Positions 32,901-41,753 of a stretch of DNA of 64,000 nt are shown in pieces. The notes under the pieces were generated by a model. The model ran no database searches and was not told the DNA's origin. It saw nothing but the letters and a program-made list of their open reading frames with translations. Both the position numbers and the translations under genes were made by a program. Every line of letters starts with the position of its first letter. The stretch's first letter is position 1. Source of the stretch: Melieria omissa (taxonomy: Eukaryota > Arthropoda > Insecta > Diptera > Ulidiidae); the NCBI GenBank assembly GCA_963971225.1, contig OZ020270.1, positions 19,019,488-19,083,487 on the forward strand. Reading direction: 5' to 3'.

Positions 32901-34040
32901 AACCCTCTCACCCGAGGTGAAGTACCTTGGCACCATACTCGACTCCAAGCTCTCTTGGAGGCGCAACGTGGAAGAGCGGGTGAAGAAGAGCTTGAATGCT
33001 TTCTACGTTTGTCAGAAGGCCTTCGGGAAAAAGTGGGGATTGCGGCCGAGCATTGTTCACTGGATGTATACAGCGATCATTCGGCCGATCTTATGTTACG
33101 GAGCCATTGTCTGGTGGCCGGCCACGGACACCAGGTCCTTGACGACGCAACTGACGAAGGTGCAGAGACTGGCGGCTATGGGAATAGCAGGAACCGTCTA
33201 AAGCACCCCCCAGGCAGGCCTAGAGATGATTCTACATTTCCACCCAATAGAGCAGTTCATTAAGTGCCGTGCCGCTAAAGGCGCTCTCAGGCTGAGAGAG
33301 GCCAACTTGTGGAAAGAGCACGCTTATGGACACTCTGGGATTCTAAGGTCATTTACGAGGCCAGGTACGGAACATCAATTAGATTCCTGCACGGACTATC
33401 TGATTCCATACCTCAATTTTGAGTCGCGCGCACTTATCTCCTTTCCCTCAAGGGAAGAATGGGGACTTACAAGGGTGACAAGCGACGCCTCCATCACCAT
33501 CTTCACAGATGGTTCTAAGATGGTGGAAGGTACAGGAGCTGGTCTCCACTCAGATGTACTAGGGGCTCAACGGTCTTTCAGACTCCCAGACCTCTGTAGC
33601 ATCTTTCAGGCGAAGATTTATGCAATCTGGAAAGCTGCTAAATTAATCCGCGACAGCGGACTATCACCCACGGATATCAAAATCTGTGTGGATAGTCAGG
33701 CAGCCCTTAAAGCGCTGGAATCAGCGACTGTGAAATCAAAGGTAGTGCAGAGTTGTCGCACTGCACTTCGCGGCAATCGGACATCACCGAGTCACTCTCT
33801 GCTGGGTTCCTGACCACTCTGGAGTGGCAGGAAACGAGGCAGCGGATGAGATGGCAAGGAAGGGGGTCGCCCTGCCTCTCACCGAAGTGGACAACTCTGT
33901 GCTCCCTCCGAGAGCGTCTCCTTCATCAAGAGGTCGAATTTATAAAAAAGCTTTATTACCATCAGCCCCGAAGATGTTCGGGAGAAGAGGCCCCCTTGAA
34001 TTATACAAGAAGACAACGAACACAAACATCGCAGCCTAAT
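32901..34040 (+). pseudogene. LINE C ORF2, 3' part: RT thumb and RNase H (copy 1)
   Basis: Continues LINE C ORF2 beyond LINE D. It reads VKYLGTILDSKLSWRRNVEERV, then GKKWGLRPSIVHWMYTAIIRPILCYGAIVWW, and a TAA near 33199-33201. A frame from 33226 carries ITIFTDGSKMVEGTGAGL (RNase H Asp), IFQAKIYAIWKAA and KICVDSQAALKAL. In the second motif Lys stands where relatives have the catalytic Glu. A frameshift near 33760 precedes WVPDHSGVAGNEAADEMARKGV. It loses homology near 34040 before the Cys/His tail. This segment is repeated at 52989-54128. Confidence 0.85.
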
Positions 34041-34045
34041 ATGTT

Positions 34046-34428
34046 CTGAGTGAAAAAAGCAAAATGGGGTAGAAGTATTAGATTGGCCCTCACAGTCGCC
34101 TGATGCCAACCCGATAGAAAATATGTGGGCAATTGTAAAGCAGAAACTCAGAGGAAATACTATATGGACAGCAAAACCGTTATCGAGACAAATTCGGCTG
34201 AGTTGAAGTCGATTGCCTCGGCAACTTGCTCAGAACTTAGCGCAAAGTATGGGTCGGAGGTTTGAGGCCATAATAGCGAGTGACGGCGACTAAACCTGTT
34301 ATTAAAAATATTGCGTACAATAAATATTATAAACTTATAAAATGCAGTTTGTTTGAAACGAATCGGACAAATAGTTTCCAAGTTACGACGGTCACGCTTC
34401 TACTGGACAGGCTGTATGAACGTACGTA
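34046..34428 (+). pseudogene. Tc1-type transposase C-terminal fragment (copy 1)
   Basis: Reads VLDWPSQSPDANPIENMWAIVKQKLRG near 34073-34155. This is the Tc1 catalytic Glu region (DLNPIE-like). It is fused to the broken 3' end of LINE C. The N-terminal and middle domains are missing. The remaining DNA to 34428 has no frame. It is a remnant only, unrelated to the nearby DD37E mariner, which has a different spacing pattern (ELRAIERYW). Confidence 0.75.
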
Positions 34429-35758
34429 CGTAGTTTTTTCATAAGAGGTGAACCAGAAAAAATTTAGAATTTTTAAGGACACATTAAAAAAAAAGTAATA
34501 GTCTGATCTTACTAAAATAAACTGCAGTTTATTAAACATTTCTTAAACTCGAATTCACAAACAAATTTCATAAAATATAATTAGTGGTTGCAACATTTTT
34601 TTATATTTTTCTTAACGGTCTTAGTTAGAGACTGGACAGTACTTTCGGTGACTATTGCATGGAAGCAACCATCGATTTCGGAACTGTGCATCATTTTTGT
34701 AAATTTATTTTGTTTTTCTTAGGGGTTGCTTCATTACAGCCCAATATCTTTCAATAGCCCGAAGTTGCAGGCAGTTGGGACGATTTGCCTCTTGTGGGAT
34801 CACCGTGACACAATTTTCTTCATACCATTCCATAGTTGACCTGGAGTACTGGCTTGTCGCTAGGTCTGGCCAAAACAAAACTGTCCCTTTGTACTATTCA
34901 ATAAATGAAAGAAGGCGTTTTGGCAGGCATTCTTATATATAAATTCAGGAGTTAATTGTTCCTGTCGTAATGAACGCCTTGCTCCGTAGACCGCAGGAGC
35001 AAATAGCTTGCCAAGCCATGAAGTGTTTTGGAAATTTGATGTATTTCACTTCGGAGTATTTTCTGAATGTTCCATCCTTATTCTTTTTAATGAAATAAAA
35101 ATTCCCAGGCAACTGCTTGAAGTCCGCCTGACAGTAGGTTTCATCATCAAGAATCACGCAATCGAACTTGGTTACGTAATCGTCGTACAGTTTTTGAGCC
35201 CGCTTCTTCGCTACTTTTTCTTCTGCTGACGACCGGTCAGGCACTTTCTGCTGTTCGTAAGTCCTTAATCCTTGACTTCGCTTATACCGCATCTCAGTTG
35301 ATTGCGGTGTGCCTGATGCAGCTGCAACATCTCAAGTCGCCCTCGTGGGTTTATTCCGATATGTACTAACAAGCCTCTTCAGCACTTCTGGGTTACTTGG
35401 ACCCTTTTTTTTCTGCCTGATTCTTCGGCTCTGTAGATGGAGTTTCCCACGTTGTAGTTGTTTAAAACATTATAAACCGTCACTACGCTCGCTTTGCTTT
35501 CCCTTGCAATGCTTAGTCTATACTTCGTCTTATCAGTCAAGTAAATGTCCAGTATTAATTTACGGCAGCGCTTTTGCCGTCTGGAAATGTTGACTAAAGT
35601 GGATCCAAGATGCAATTGAGTAATATAGCAAGAAACTGCAATATTTATAGATACTTTCACTCCCAAATACCAGCCACCTAACTCTTGGCATTTTCGAATG
35701 CTGGATGCGTAAAAATTCTAAATTTTTTCTGGTTCACCTCTTATATGAAAAAACTACG
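34429..35758 (-). mobile_element. DD37E-type mariner with inverted repeats and TA duplication (copy 1)
   Basis: Terminal inverted repeats of about 50 bp begin CGTAGTTTTTTCAT and include GAGGTGAACCAGAAAAAAT, at 34429-34480 and about 35708-35758. One arm has an extra AT. A TA dinucleotide flanks both ends (34427-34428 and 35759-35760). The length is 1,330 bp, normal for the group. It encodes a broken minus-strand transposase. Confidence 0.85.
34700..35666 (-). pseudogene. Mariner DD37E-type transposase, broken (copy 1)
   Basis: On the minus strand, the N-terminal DNA-binding region (35666 to 35379) has QKRCRKLILDIYLTD and SKASVVTVYNVLNNYNV. The middle (35292 to 34945) has KFDCVILDDETYC (first Asp), FPKHFMAWQAICSCG and LRSKAFITTGTINS. 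After frame changes, FWPDLA-like sequence near 34870 and RPNCLQLRAIERYWAVMKQ near 34745-34790 give the second Asp and the Glu. The motifs are close to those of the element at 24011-25520. It is inactive because of stops and shifts. The identical breaks in both duplication copies show they predate the duplication. Confidence 0.82.
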
Positions 35759-35916
35759 TACTCCTTGTACGCAAACTTATTCTGACTAGTGTATATGTTA
35801 TTGTTATTGTAATTTTTAGCCATCATTAAAACAAAAGTTTTGAAAGAAAGGAGATAGATGCACAAGTAAATATAATTTAATTTTTCTGTTCAATGCTTTT
35901 TATGTAAGTGACTAAT

Positions 35917-36146
35917 GACTAATGATTCCGAAGATATTCCATGCTAAAAAATTGAGTTGTATGGGCGGTGCCACGCCCCCTTGTGCACAATACACCCTAT
36001 TCCCCCTGCCGAAAGACATGACCAAATCTTATGTTTGTACCGAGTGTCATTGATGTGAACGCTATAGTTCCAAAGTTACACCGGATTTTAAAAAGTGCCA
36101 CGCCTCTTGTCCAACGACCATAAAATTTTACAGGTGCAATGACACG
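35917..36146 (+). repeat. 267-bp satellite-like unit, left part before the SINE (copy 1)
   Basis: Contains GGGCGGTGCCACGCCCCC at 35963 and the second, weaker AGTGCCACGCC at about 36096, as in the array at 39340-41540. It is cut at GCAATGACACG by the SINE and resumes at 38033 (CTTATGCCATGACACTG). In intact units at 40594-40625 these two pieces are contiguous. Confidence 0.8.
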
Positions 36147-38023
36147 GCAGCCGCCGTGGCTCAGTTGGTTAGTGCGCGGTCCAGCGAGTCGCATGCAGAG
36201 CGACGCAAGTTCGTATTCTGCATGTAGTAACACCTAAAAAAAATAACGGGAAACTCGTTTTCTCTTTCGGTGGCTGTCCTCTCAGCTGGAAATGGCAAAC
36301 CTCTGAGAGTAAAAATTGCCTATGAAAAAGCTCCCAACCTGCCGTTCGGAACCGGCATAAAACTGTAGGTCCCTTCCACCCGCGTACAAATTCGCACGCA
36401 CAACACGGATGGTTGCGGGAAGCTAGGCCTTAGTCTCGCGTAAGCGGGCTGTCGTGCCAATCAATTACACAGTACAACAATTTTAAACTTTTTGTGTGCA
36501 ACAGAGTAACGACCATATATTCCTGAAAGAGGACGTCATACTGATCATTTTTGCAGAACAAAGTAATAGTCCAGCACGTCTGAGTTTTTTGTAATTCACA
36601 CATAAAGGTTAAAGGGGTCTCTATAGACTTTTACACGGAAAGTATAAAAACTAGAAGAGCTAGAGCTTTGATGTCTAAGGCAAAGTTTTTCGCAATAAAA
36701 ATGTGAATATTTTTTATGTACACATGAACCCCCCACCCCCTTTCTTACCCCCCCTTTTTCACGATTTTCGGAAAAATTTTTCATAAAAAGCTTGTATTGA
36801 GTAAAATATTGCAAAAAATACCATATTGTCTTTTGGGCAAATATTCCCCATTAAAAAATAGGAGGGGTCTTCAAACAGCAAAACTTTCTCAAAACTTCCC
36901 CCAAGAAAATAAAAAGCCTTAAACACGAAACCTTCATTAAATAATCTTTTCATAAATTGCTAATTCTGCTTGAGATGTTGAGAAAAATGTTGAATATTGA
37001 AAAAAAACTATTTCCCATTGAATAATAGTTTAGGTGGTCTCCAAACAAGAAGTCCTCTCTTAATAAAATAAACAATTTTTATGATTTCAAAAAGACGCTT
37101 TCGCTTTACGGGAATGCGCAGATGGGTCAATATTGCGATTCAAATTCCAAACGTACTCAGCGAGGATTGCTACATTCTTCAAGTAGCTTTATTTGTTGAT
37201 AAAACTTTTCACTTTTTCATCAGAAACAGCCCCAAGAAGGCAAAACGAGAACTTGGAAATTAACATATTTTCCCGATTTTAAGTCAAAATTTCATGAAAT
37301 TTGGTTCAATGGAATTGAAGTCATTCCGCCTGAATTGAAAGTATGTTTGTATCATCGGTACAAAAATATGCATCAAACAAGCATCCAATATCAAGTATTT
37401 TTTCCTCATCAGAAAACTTTTTTAAGTATTTTCAAAGTCGCAAAATCGTGTAAATCGTTGTAATGAGGCTTTTTTCAATATTCAACATTTTTCTTAACAT
37501 CTCAAGCAGAATTAGCAATTTATGAAAAGATTATTTAATGAAGGTTTCGTGTTTAAGGCTTTTTATTTTCTTGGGGGAAGTTTTGAGAAAGTTTTGCTGT
37601 TTGAAGACCCCTCCTATTTTTTAATGGGGAATATTTTCCCAAAAGACAATATGGTATTTTTTGCAATATTTTACTCAATACAAGCTTTTTATGAAAAATT
37701 TTTCCGAAAATCGTGAAAAAGGGTGGTAAGAAAGGGGGTGGGGGGTTCATGTGTACATACAAAATATTCACATTTTTATTGCGAACAACTTTGCCTTAGA
37801 CATCAAAGCTCTAGCTCTTCTAGTTTTTATACTTTCCGTGTAAAAGTCTATAGAGACCCCTTTAACCTTTATGTGTGAATTACAAAAAACTCAGACGTGC
37901 TGGACTATTACTTTGTTCTGCAAAAATGATCAGTACGACGTCCTCTTTCAGGAATATATGGTCGTTACTCTGTTGCAGAAATGCTGTTGTACAGTGTTAT
38001 TATTATTATTATTTATTATTATT
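36147..38023 (+). mobile_element. tRNA-derived SINE (copy 1, split by a foldback)
   Basis: Starts GCAGCCGCCGTGG, with an RNA polymerase III A-box-like TGGCTCAGTTGG at 36157-36168 and a weaker B-box-like AGTTCGTATTC at 36208-36218, then a ~230-bp body and a TTA-repeat tail ending at 38023. AATGACACG occurs on both sides (36138-36146 and 38024-38032), a 9-bp target duplication. Without the foldback it is 345 bp, as seen intact at 56235-56579. It depends on a LINE for movement. Which LINE is not shown by the tail. Confidence 0.85.
36468..37996. mobile_element. 1,529-bp foldback DNA element, present only in copy 1
   Basis: Ends CACAGTACAACA and TGTTGTACAGTG. The arms of about 500 bp (36468 to ~37015 and ~37450 to 37996) are inverted repeats, including GGGGTCTCTATAGACTTTTA and its complement. 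TTA flanks both ends (36465-36467 and 37997-37999), and the site without insert is seen at the matching place in copy 2 (about 56552). A 3-bp duplication with CAC..GTG ends points to a CACTA-like or PIF/Harbinger-like non-autonomous element, which I cannot decide. No coding frame is convincing. Confidence 0.88.
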
Positions 38024-38032
38024 AATGACACG

Positions 38033-38262
38033 CTTATGCCATGACACTGTACTAAATTTCAATGTTGTCCGAGTTATAATTCCGATGATATGCCATATTA
38101 AAAATTTAGGTTGTATGGGAGGTGCCACGCCCACCTGCCGTACATGTAATATCGCTATAAACCACCGCATTGACATCTTCTATCATACACAAAAAAAATT
38201 TTCCCGAAAGAATGAACCGTTTTCGCAAACACTGGCACGTTACAGAAGGTTAAGTTTTTTTT
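38033..38262 (+). repeat. 267-bp unit, right part, and spacer (copy 1)
   Basis: Continues the satellite unit cut by the SINE. It has GGGAGGTGCCACGCCCACC at 38117, then a ~130-bp spacer (ATCGCTATAAACCACCGCAT ... CAGAAGGTTAAG) that also occurs at about 40725-40840, and a TA-rich run before GACTAGCTGGGCCC at about 38272. Confidence 0.75.
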
Positions 38263-39350
38263 ATATATATAAGACTAGCTGGGCCCTGCGGCTTTGCACG
38301 CAAGCTCTCCTGTTTCCCCCGATACGAATTCTTAGCCCATTGTTGAGCCCATCAGATGTTGATTTAAAAAAAAACATGTGTCTAACTATCTTTGATTTCG
38401 AGCGTTTTAAAAATTTTGTCAGAAGGCCCATTAAATCATGTGTTCTCACATTTACTCCAAACAAATTGTTATCTCTTGGTTTGCCATGGTAGATTTAGAT
38501 ATTCAAAAAAATTATAAGCACGTTTTTATTATTTCCCGATTAAAGTGCTTTTGATAAGTTTGAAGTCAGAACGCCCAATAAAGGTTGTTTTTCCATAAAA
38601 ATTGTTAACCCCGTTATTTTTGACCCCGTTAGATTTTGATTTTTAAAAAAGTGAAAAACACGTGTCAAATTATTTCTTACTTCCACAAAGTTTGAGGTCA
38701 GTGGCTTCATTAATTCATGTTTTCTCACAGTTTCTCTATTCAAACTTTTAACCCGGCGTTGACCCCGTCCAATTTTAATATTTGGAAAAATGAAAAACAC
38801 ATATCGCGTAATTTTACATTTGAAGTACTTTCATCAAGTTTGAATTCAAAAGGCTAAAAAAATTGTATTTCTCCATACATTCTTTTAACCCGTCGTTGAT
38901 CCAGTTAGATTTCGATTTTGAAAATAATGAGAAACGCGTGTTTAATTTTTTTATTTCAAGTATTTTTACAAGTTTTGAAATCAATCAATATCAATACAAT
39001 CAATCATGTTGATTTCAAGTCTTCCCGTAAAAAAAATCTTAACCCATTGTTGGTCCAGTTAAATTTTGATTTTTCGAAAAATTATAAAATACATGTCGAA
39101 TTACTTTTGATTTAGAGTATTTTCAGGAAGTTCGAAATCAATATGTCTATTAAATCACTTTTCTTCATACAACACTTTAACCCCCATGGTTAGCCTTTTT
39201 AGACTTCGAATTTCGAAAATCCCGTCTTGGCGTATGTTCGTTCTTCAAGATGTACCTACAGTCCAAAATTCATGTTTGTCGCTTCAGCGGTTTAGGCTGG
39301 GCGATAATAAATCAATCAATAAATCAATGAGTCAGTCAGTCAGGTTAAAA
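38262..39350 (+). repeat. ~140-bp degenerate tandem array, copy 1
   Basis: Repeating units begin TTAACCC...TTGA(T/C)CC(A/C)GTTAGATTTTGAT and contain AAACACGTGT and GTTTGA. TTAACC occurs at about 38605, 38748, 38885, 39039 and 39178, spaced 137-154 bp, with two more diverged units before 38605. The array starts after (TA)n-GACTAGCTGGGCCCTGCGG and ends in AGTCAGTCAGTCAGG near 39330. It is noncoding: open frames here are short and diverged between units. Confidence 0.75.
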
Positions 39351-41540
39351 AATCTATGTATAAAAAAAATGGAGACGGTACCACGCCCCCTTGTCCAATG
39401 CGCACAACTTTCTTCTAGTCGAGTTGTGCTACTAAGTGGACAGTTTGTACCAACTTTCATTGATTTGCGACTTACAGTTCTGCTGAAATGTTGGGTCATA
39501 AAAAATATGCCACACCCCTTTTCAAACGCCCATCAAAGCTCATTAGTAGAATGACAAATCTATGAGACGACGGTACACCAACTTTCAATGCTGTGCAGCT
39601 AACGATTCCGAGGAGATTCCTTATTAAAGAGTTGAGTTGTATGGGCGGTGCCACGCCTCTTGTCCAGAATCTACCTTATTCCCCCTGCCGAAGGACACGA
39701 CTAAATCATAACTTGATACCGAGTATCATTGATGTGAATGCTATAGTTCCAAAGTTACACCGGAAGTCCAACGCCCATACAATACAACCTGTGAAATAAT
39801 ACGTCTACGCCATGACGCTGTACCGAATTTCAATGCTGTGTGACTTAGGATTCCGAAGATATTCCATGTTAAAGAATTGAGTTGTATTGGCGGTGCCACG
39901 CCCCCTTGTCCAAACTACACCCTATTCCCCCTGCCGAAGGACATGACCAAACCGTAAGTTTGTACCGAATGTCATTGATGTGAACGCTCTAGTTCCAAAG
40001 TTACACCGGATTTTAAAAAGTGCCACGCCCCTTGTCCAACGCCCAGTAAATTTGACCGGTCGAACGACACGTCTACGCCATGACACTGTATCAAATTTCA
40101 ATGCTGTCCGACTTATCATTTCGAAGATATTCCATATTTAAAAATTGAGTTGTATGGGCGGTGCCACGCCCCCTTGTTCAAAACCCACCCCATTTCCCCT
40201 GTTAAAGGACACGACCAAATGGTAACTTTGTACTGAGTGTCATTGATGTGACTGCTATAGTTCAAAAGTAACACCGGAATTAAAAAAGTGCCACGCCTCT
40301 TGTCCAACGCCCATTAAATTTTAGCAATAGGAACACACTTCTATGAGATGACGGTACACCAACTTTCAATGCTATCCGAATTATAATTCCGAAGATTTTC
40401 TATGTTAAAAAGTTAAATTGTATGGGCGGTGCCACGCCCCCTTGTCCAAAATCCTTCCTATTCCCCCCATCGAGGGACCCGACCGAATCGTTAGTTTGTA
40501 CCGAATGTCATTGATGTGACTGCTATAGTTCAAAAGTAACACCGGAATTTAAAAAGTGCCACGCCCTTTGTCCAACGCCCATTAAATTTTACCGGTGCAA
40601 TGACACGCTTATGCCATGAGACTGTACTAAATTTCAATGTTTTCCGACTTATAATTCCGAAGATATACCATATTAAAAATTTAGGTTGTATGGGAGGTAC
40701 CACGCCCACCTGCCGTACAAACATGTAATATCGCTATAAACCACCGCATTGACATCTTCTATCACACCCAAAAAAAATTTTCCCGAAAGAATGAGCCGTT
40801 TCCGCAAACACTGGCACGTAACAGAAGGTTAAGTTTTTTTTATATATAAGACTAGCTGACCCGGCAAACTTCGTCTCGCCCAAACGGTCCGTTTGAGTGT
40901 GATGCCGTAACTCACATACAGCCACTTTCTTGTATATATATATAGATTTAAGTTATATGGGCGGTGCCAAGCCCCCTTGTTCAATACCCGCACCATCCTG
41001 TCTGTCGGAAGGGAAAATGGTAGGTTCGTACTTAGTTTCATTGCTGTGCCACTTAAAGTTCAGCAAAATATTTGGGTCACAAACAATGCGCCACGCCCCT
41101 TGTCTGACGCCCATAAAATCTTATCATTAGAATGACTCATGTATGAGACGACAGGGTACTACATTTTAGTGTTGTATCACTTATAATTCCGAAATTATTC
41201 CATATTAAAAATTTGAGTTGCATGAGTGGTGCCCCGCCCCCTTGTCCAAAATCCACCCTATTCACCCTGCCGAAGGACACGACTAAATAATAAGTTTATA
41301 CCGAGTGTCATTGATGTGAATGCTATAGTTCAAAAGCTACACCAGAATTTAAAAAGTGCAACGCCCCTTTCCAACGCCCATTAAATTTTATTTGTGGAAC
41401 GACACGCCGACACCATGACACTGTACTAAATTTCAATGCTGTTCGACTTTTAATTCCGAAGATATACCATATTAAAAATTTAGGATGTATGGGAGGTGCC
41501 ACGCCCACCTGCCGTACAAACATGTATTATACATATAAAC
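39340..41540 (+). repeat. ~267-bp tandem satellite-like array, copy 1
   Basis: Anchor GGGCGGTGCCACGCC or close variants at 39372, 39643, 39888, 40156, 40424, 40692, 40959, 41224 and 41491. Spacings are 271, 245, 268, 268, 268, 267, 265 and 267 bp. Each typical unit has a second half-strength TGCCACGCCCC about 135 bp later, GTCATTGATGTGA, TTACACCGGA and ACTAAATTTCAATGCT. The unit 40692-40959 keeps the spacing but most of its interior is replaced by the GACTAGCTGACCCGGCAAAC sequence. No protein is coded. Confidence 0.85.
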
Positions 41541-41650
41541 CTTCCTCTTGAATCACTCTATCCATTAAAAAAAACCGTTGCGTAGTTTTAAAGATTTAAG
41601 CATACATAGGGACAGATAGCGACAGCGACTTTGCTTTATACTATGTAGTG
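40843..41650 (+). repeat. Possible mini-me/DINE-like element built from satellite units (copy 1)
   Basis: Begins with a short TA run and GACTAGCTGACCCGGCAAAC (about 40850), and ends with GCGTAGTTTTAAAGATTTAAG, ACATAGGGACAGATAGCGACA and TATACTATGTAGTG (about 41580-41650). A 5' TA run and a 3' GACA/GTCY-type run is the described layout of dipteran mini-me elements. This is a tentative link from memory. 267-bp units fill the middle. Confidence 0.45.
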
Positions 41651-41753
41651 ATTACAATTAAATGACACTCATATGCCACGTTGCGCTGCGCCAAAAAATG
41701 CACATATCGCAGTTACACAGTTTGAATGTGGTTTTTTTGCATTGGTGTCTTAA

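Larger units (their letters stand above)
25850..34040 (+). mobile_element. LINE C: LOA-like retrotransposon, split by LINE D
   Basis: The 5' UTR and ORF1 start near 25850-26426, and ORF2 begins at about 27431. ORF2 breaks at about 29200 after the residues FRLPKLTTSLS and resumes at 32901 with LSPEVKYLGTIL. In LINE D the same stretch (LPTLKGVTIQLSKEMKYLG) has the same spacing, so the two pieces are one protein cut by LINE D. The breakpoints carry AACCTCT (29201-29207) and AACCCTCT (32901-32908), which looks like the target duplication of LINE D. The 3' end is lost: it stops around 34040 against Tc1-type sequence. A deletion in the RT/linker (near 28280) and frameshifts make it inactive. Confidence 0.85.

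Noticed and set aside
36157..36218. A tRNA gene on the + strand
   Set aside because: The A-box is good, but the B-box is degenerate, no clean cloverleaf forms, and a SINE body, TTA tail and target duplication follow. It is a SINE head.
38117..41530. Repeated minus-strand frames of 60-78 codons with VKF.GRWTRGVALFKIRC as a protein family
   Set aside because: They follow the 267-bp repeat unit, vary in start and stop between units, and the phase is set by the GCCACGCCC anchor, so they are shadows of the satellite.
39340..41540. A CRISPR array, because of regular spacing
   Set aside because: Whole units repeat with a 267-bp period and without unique spacers, in an insect-type genome.
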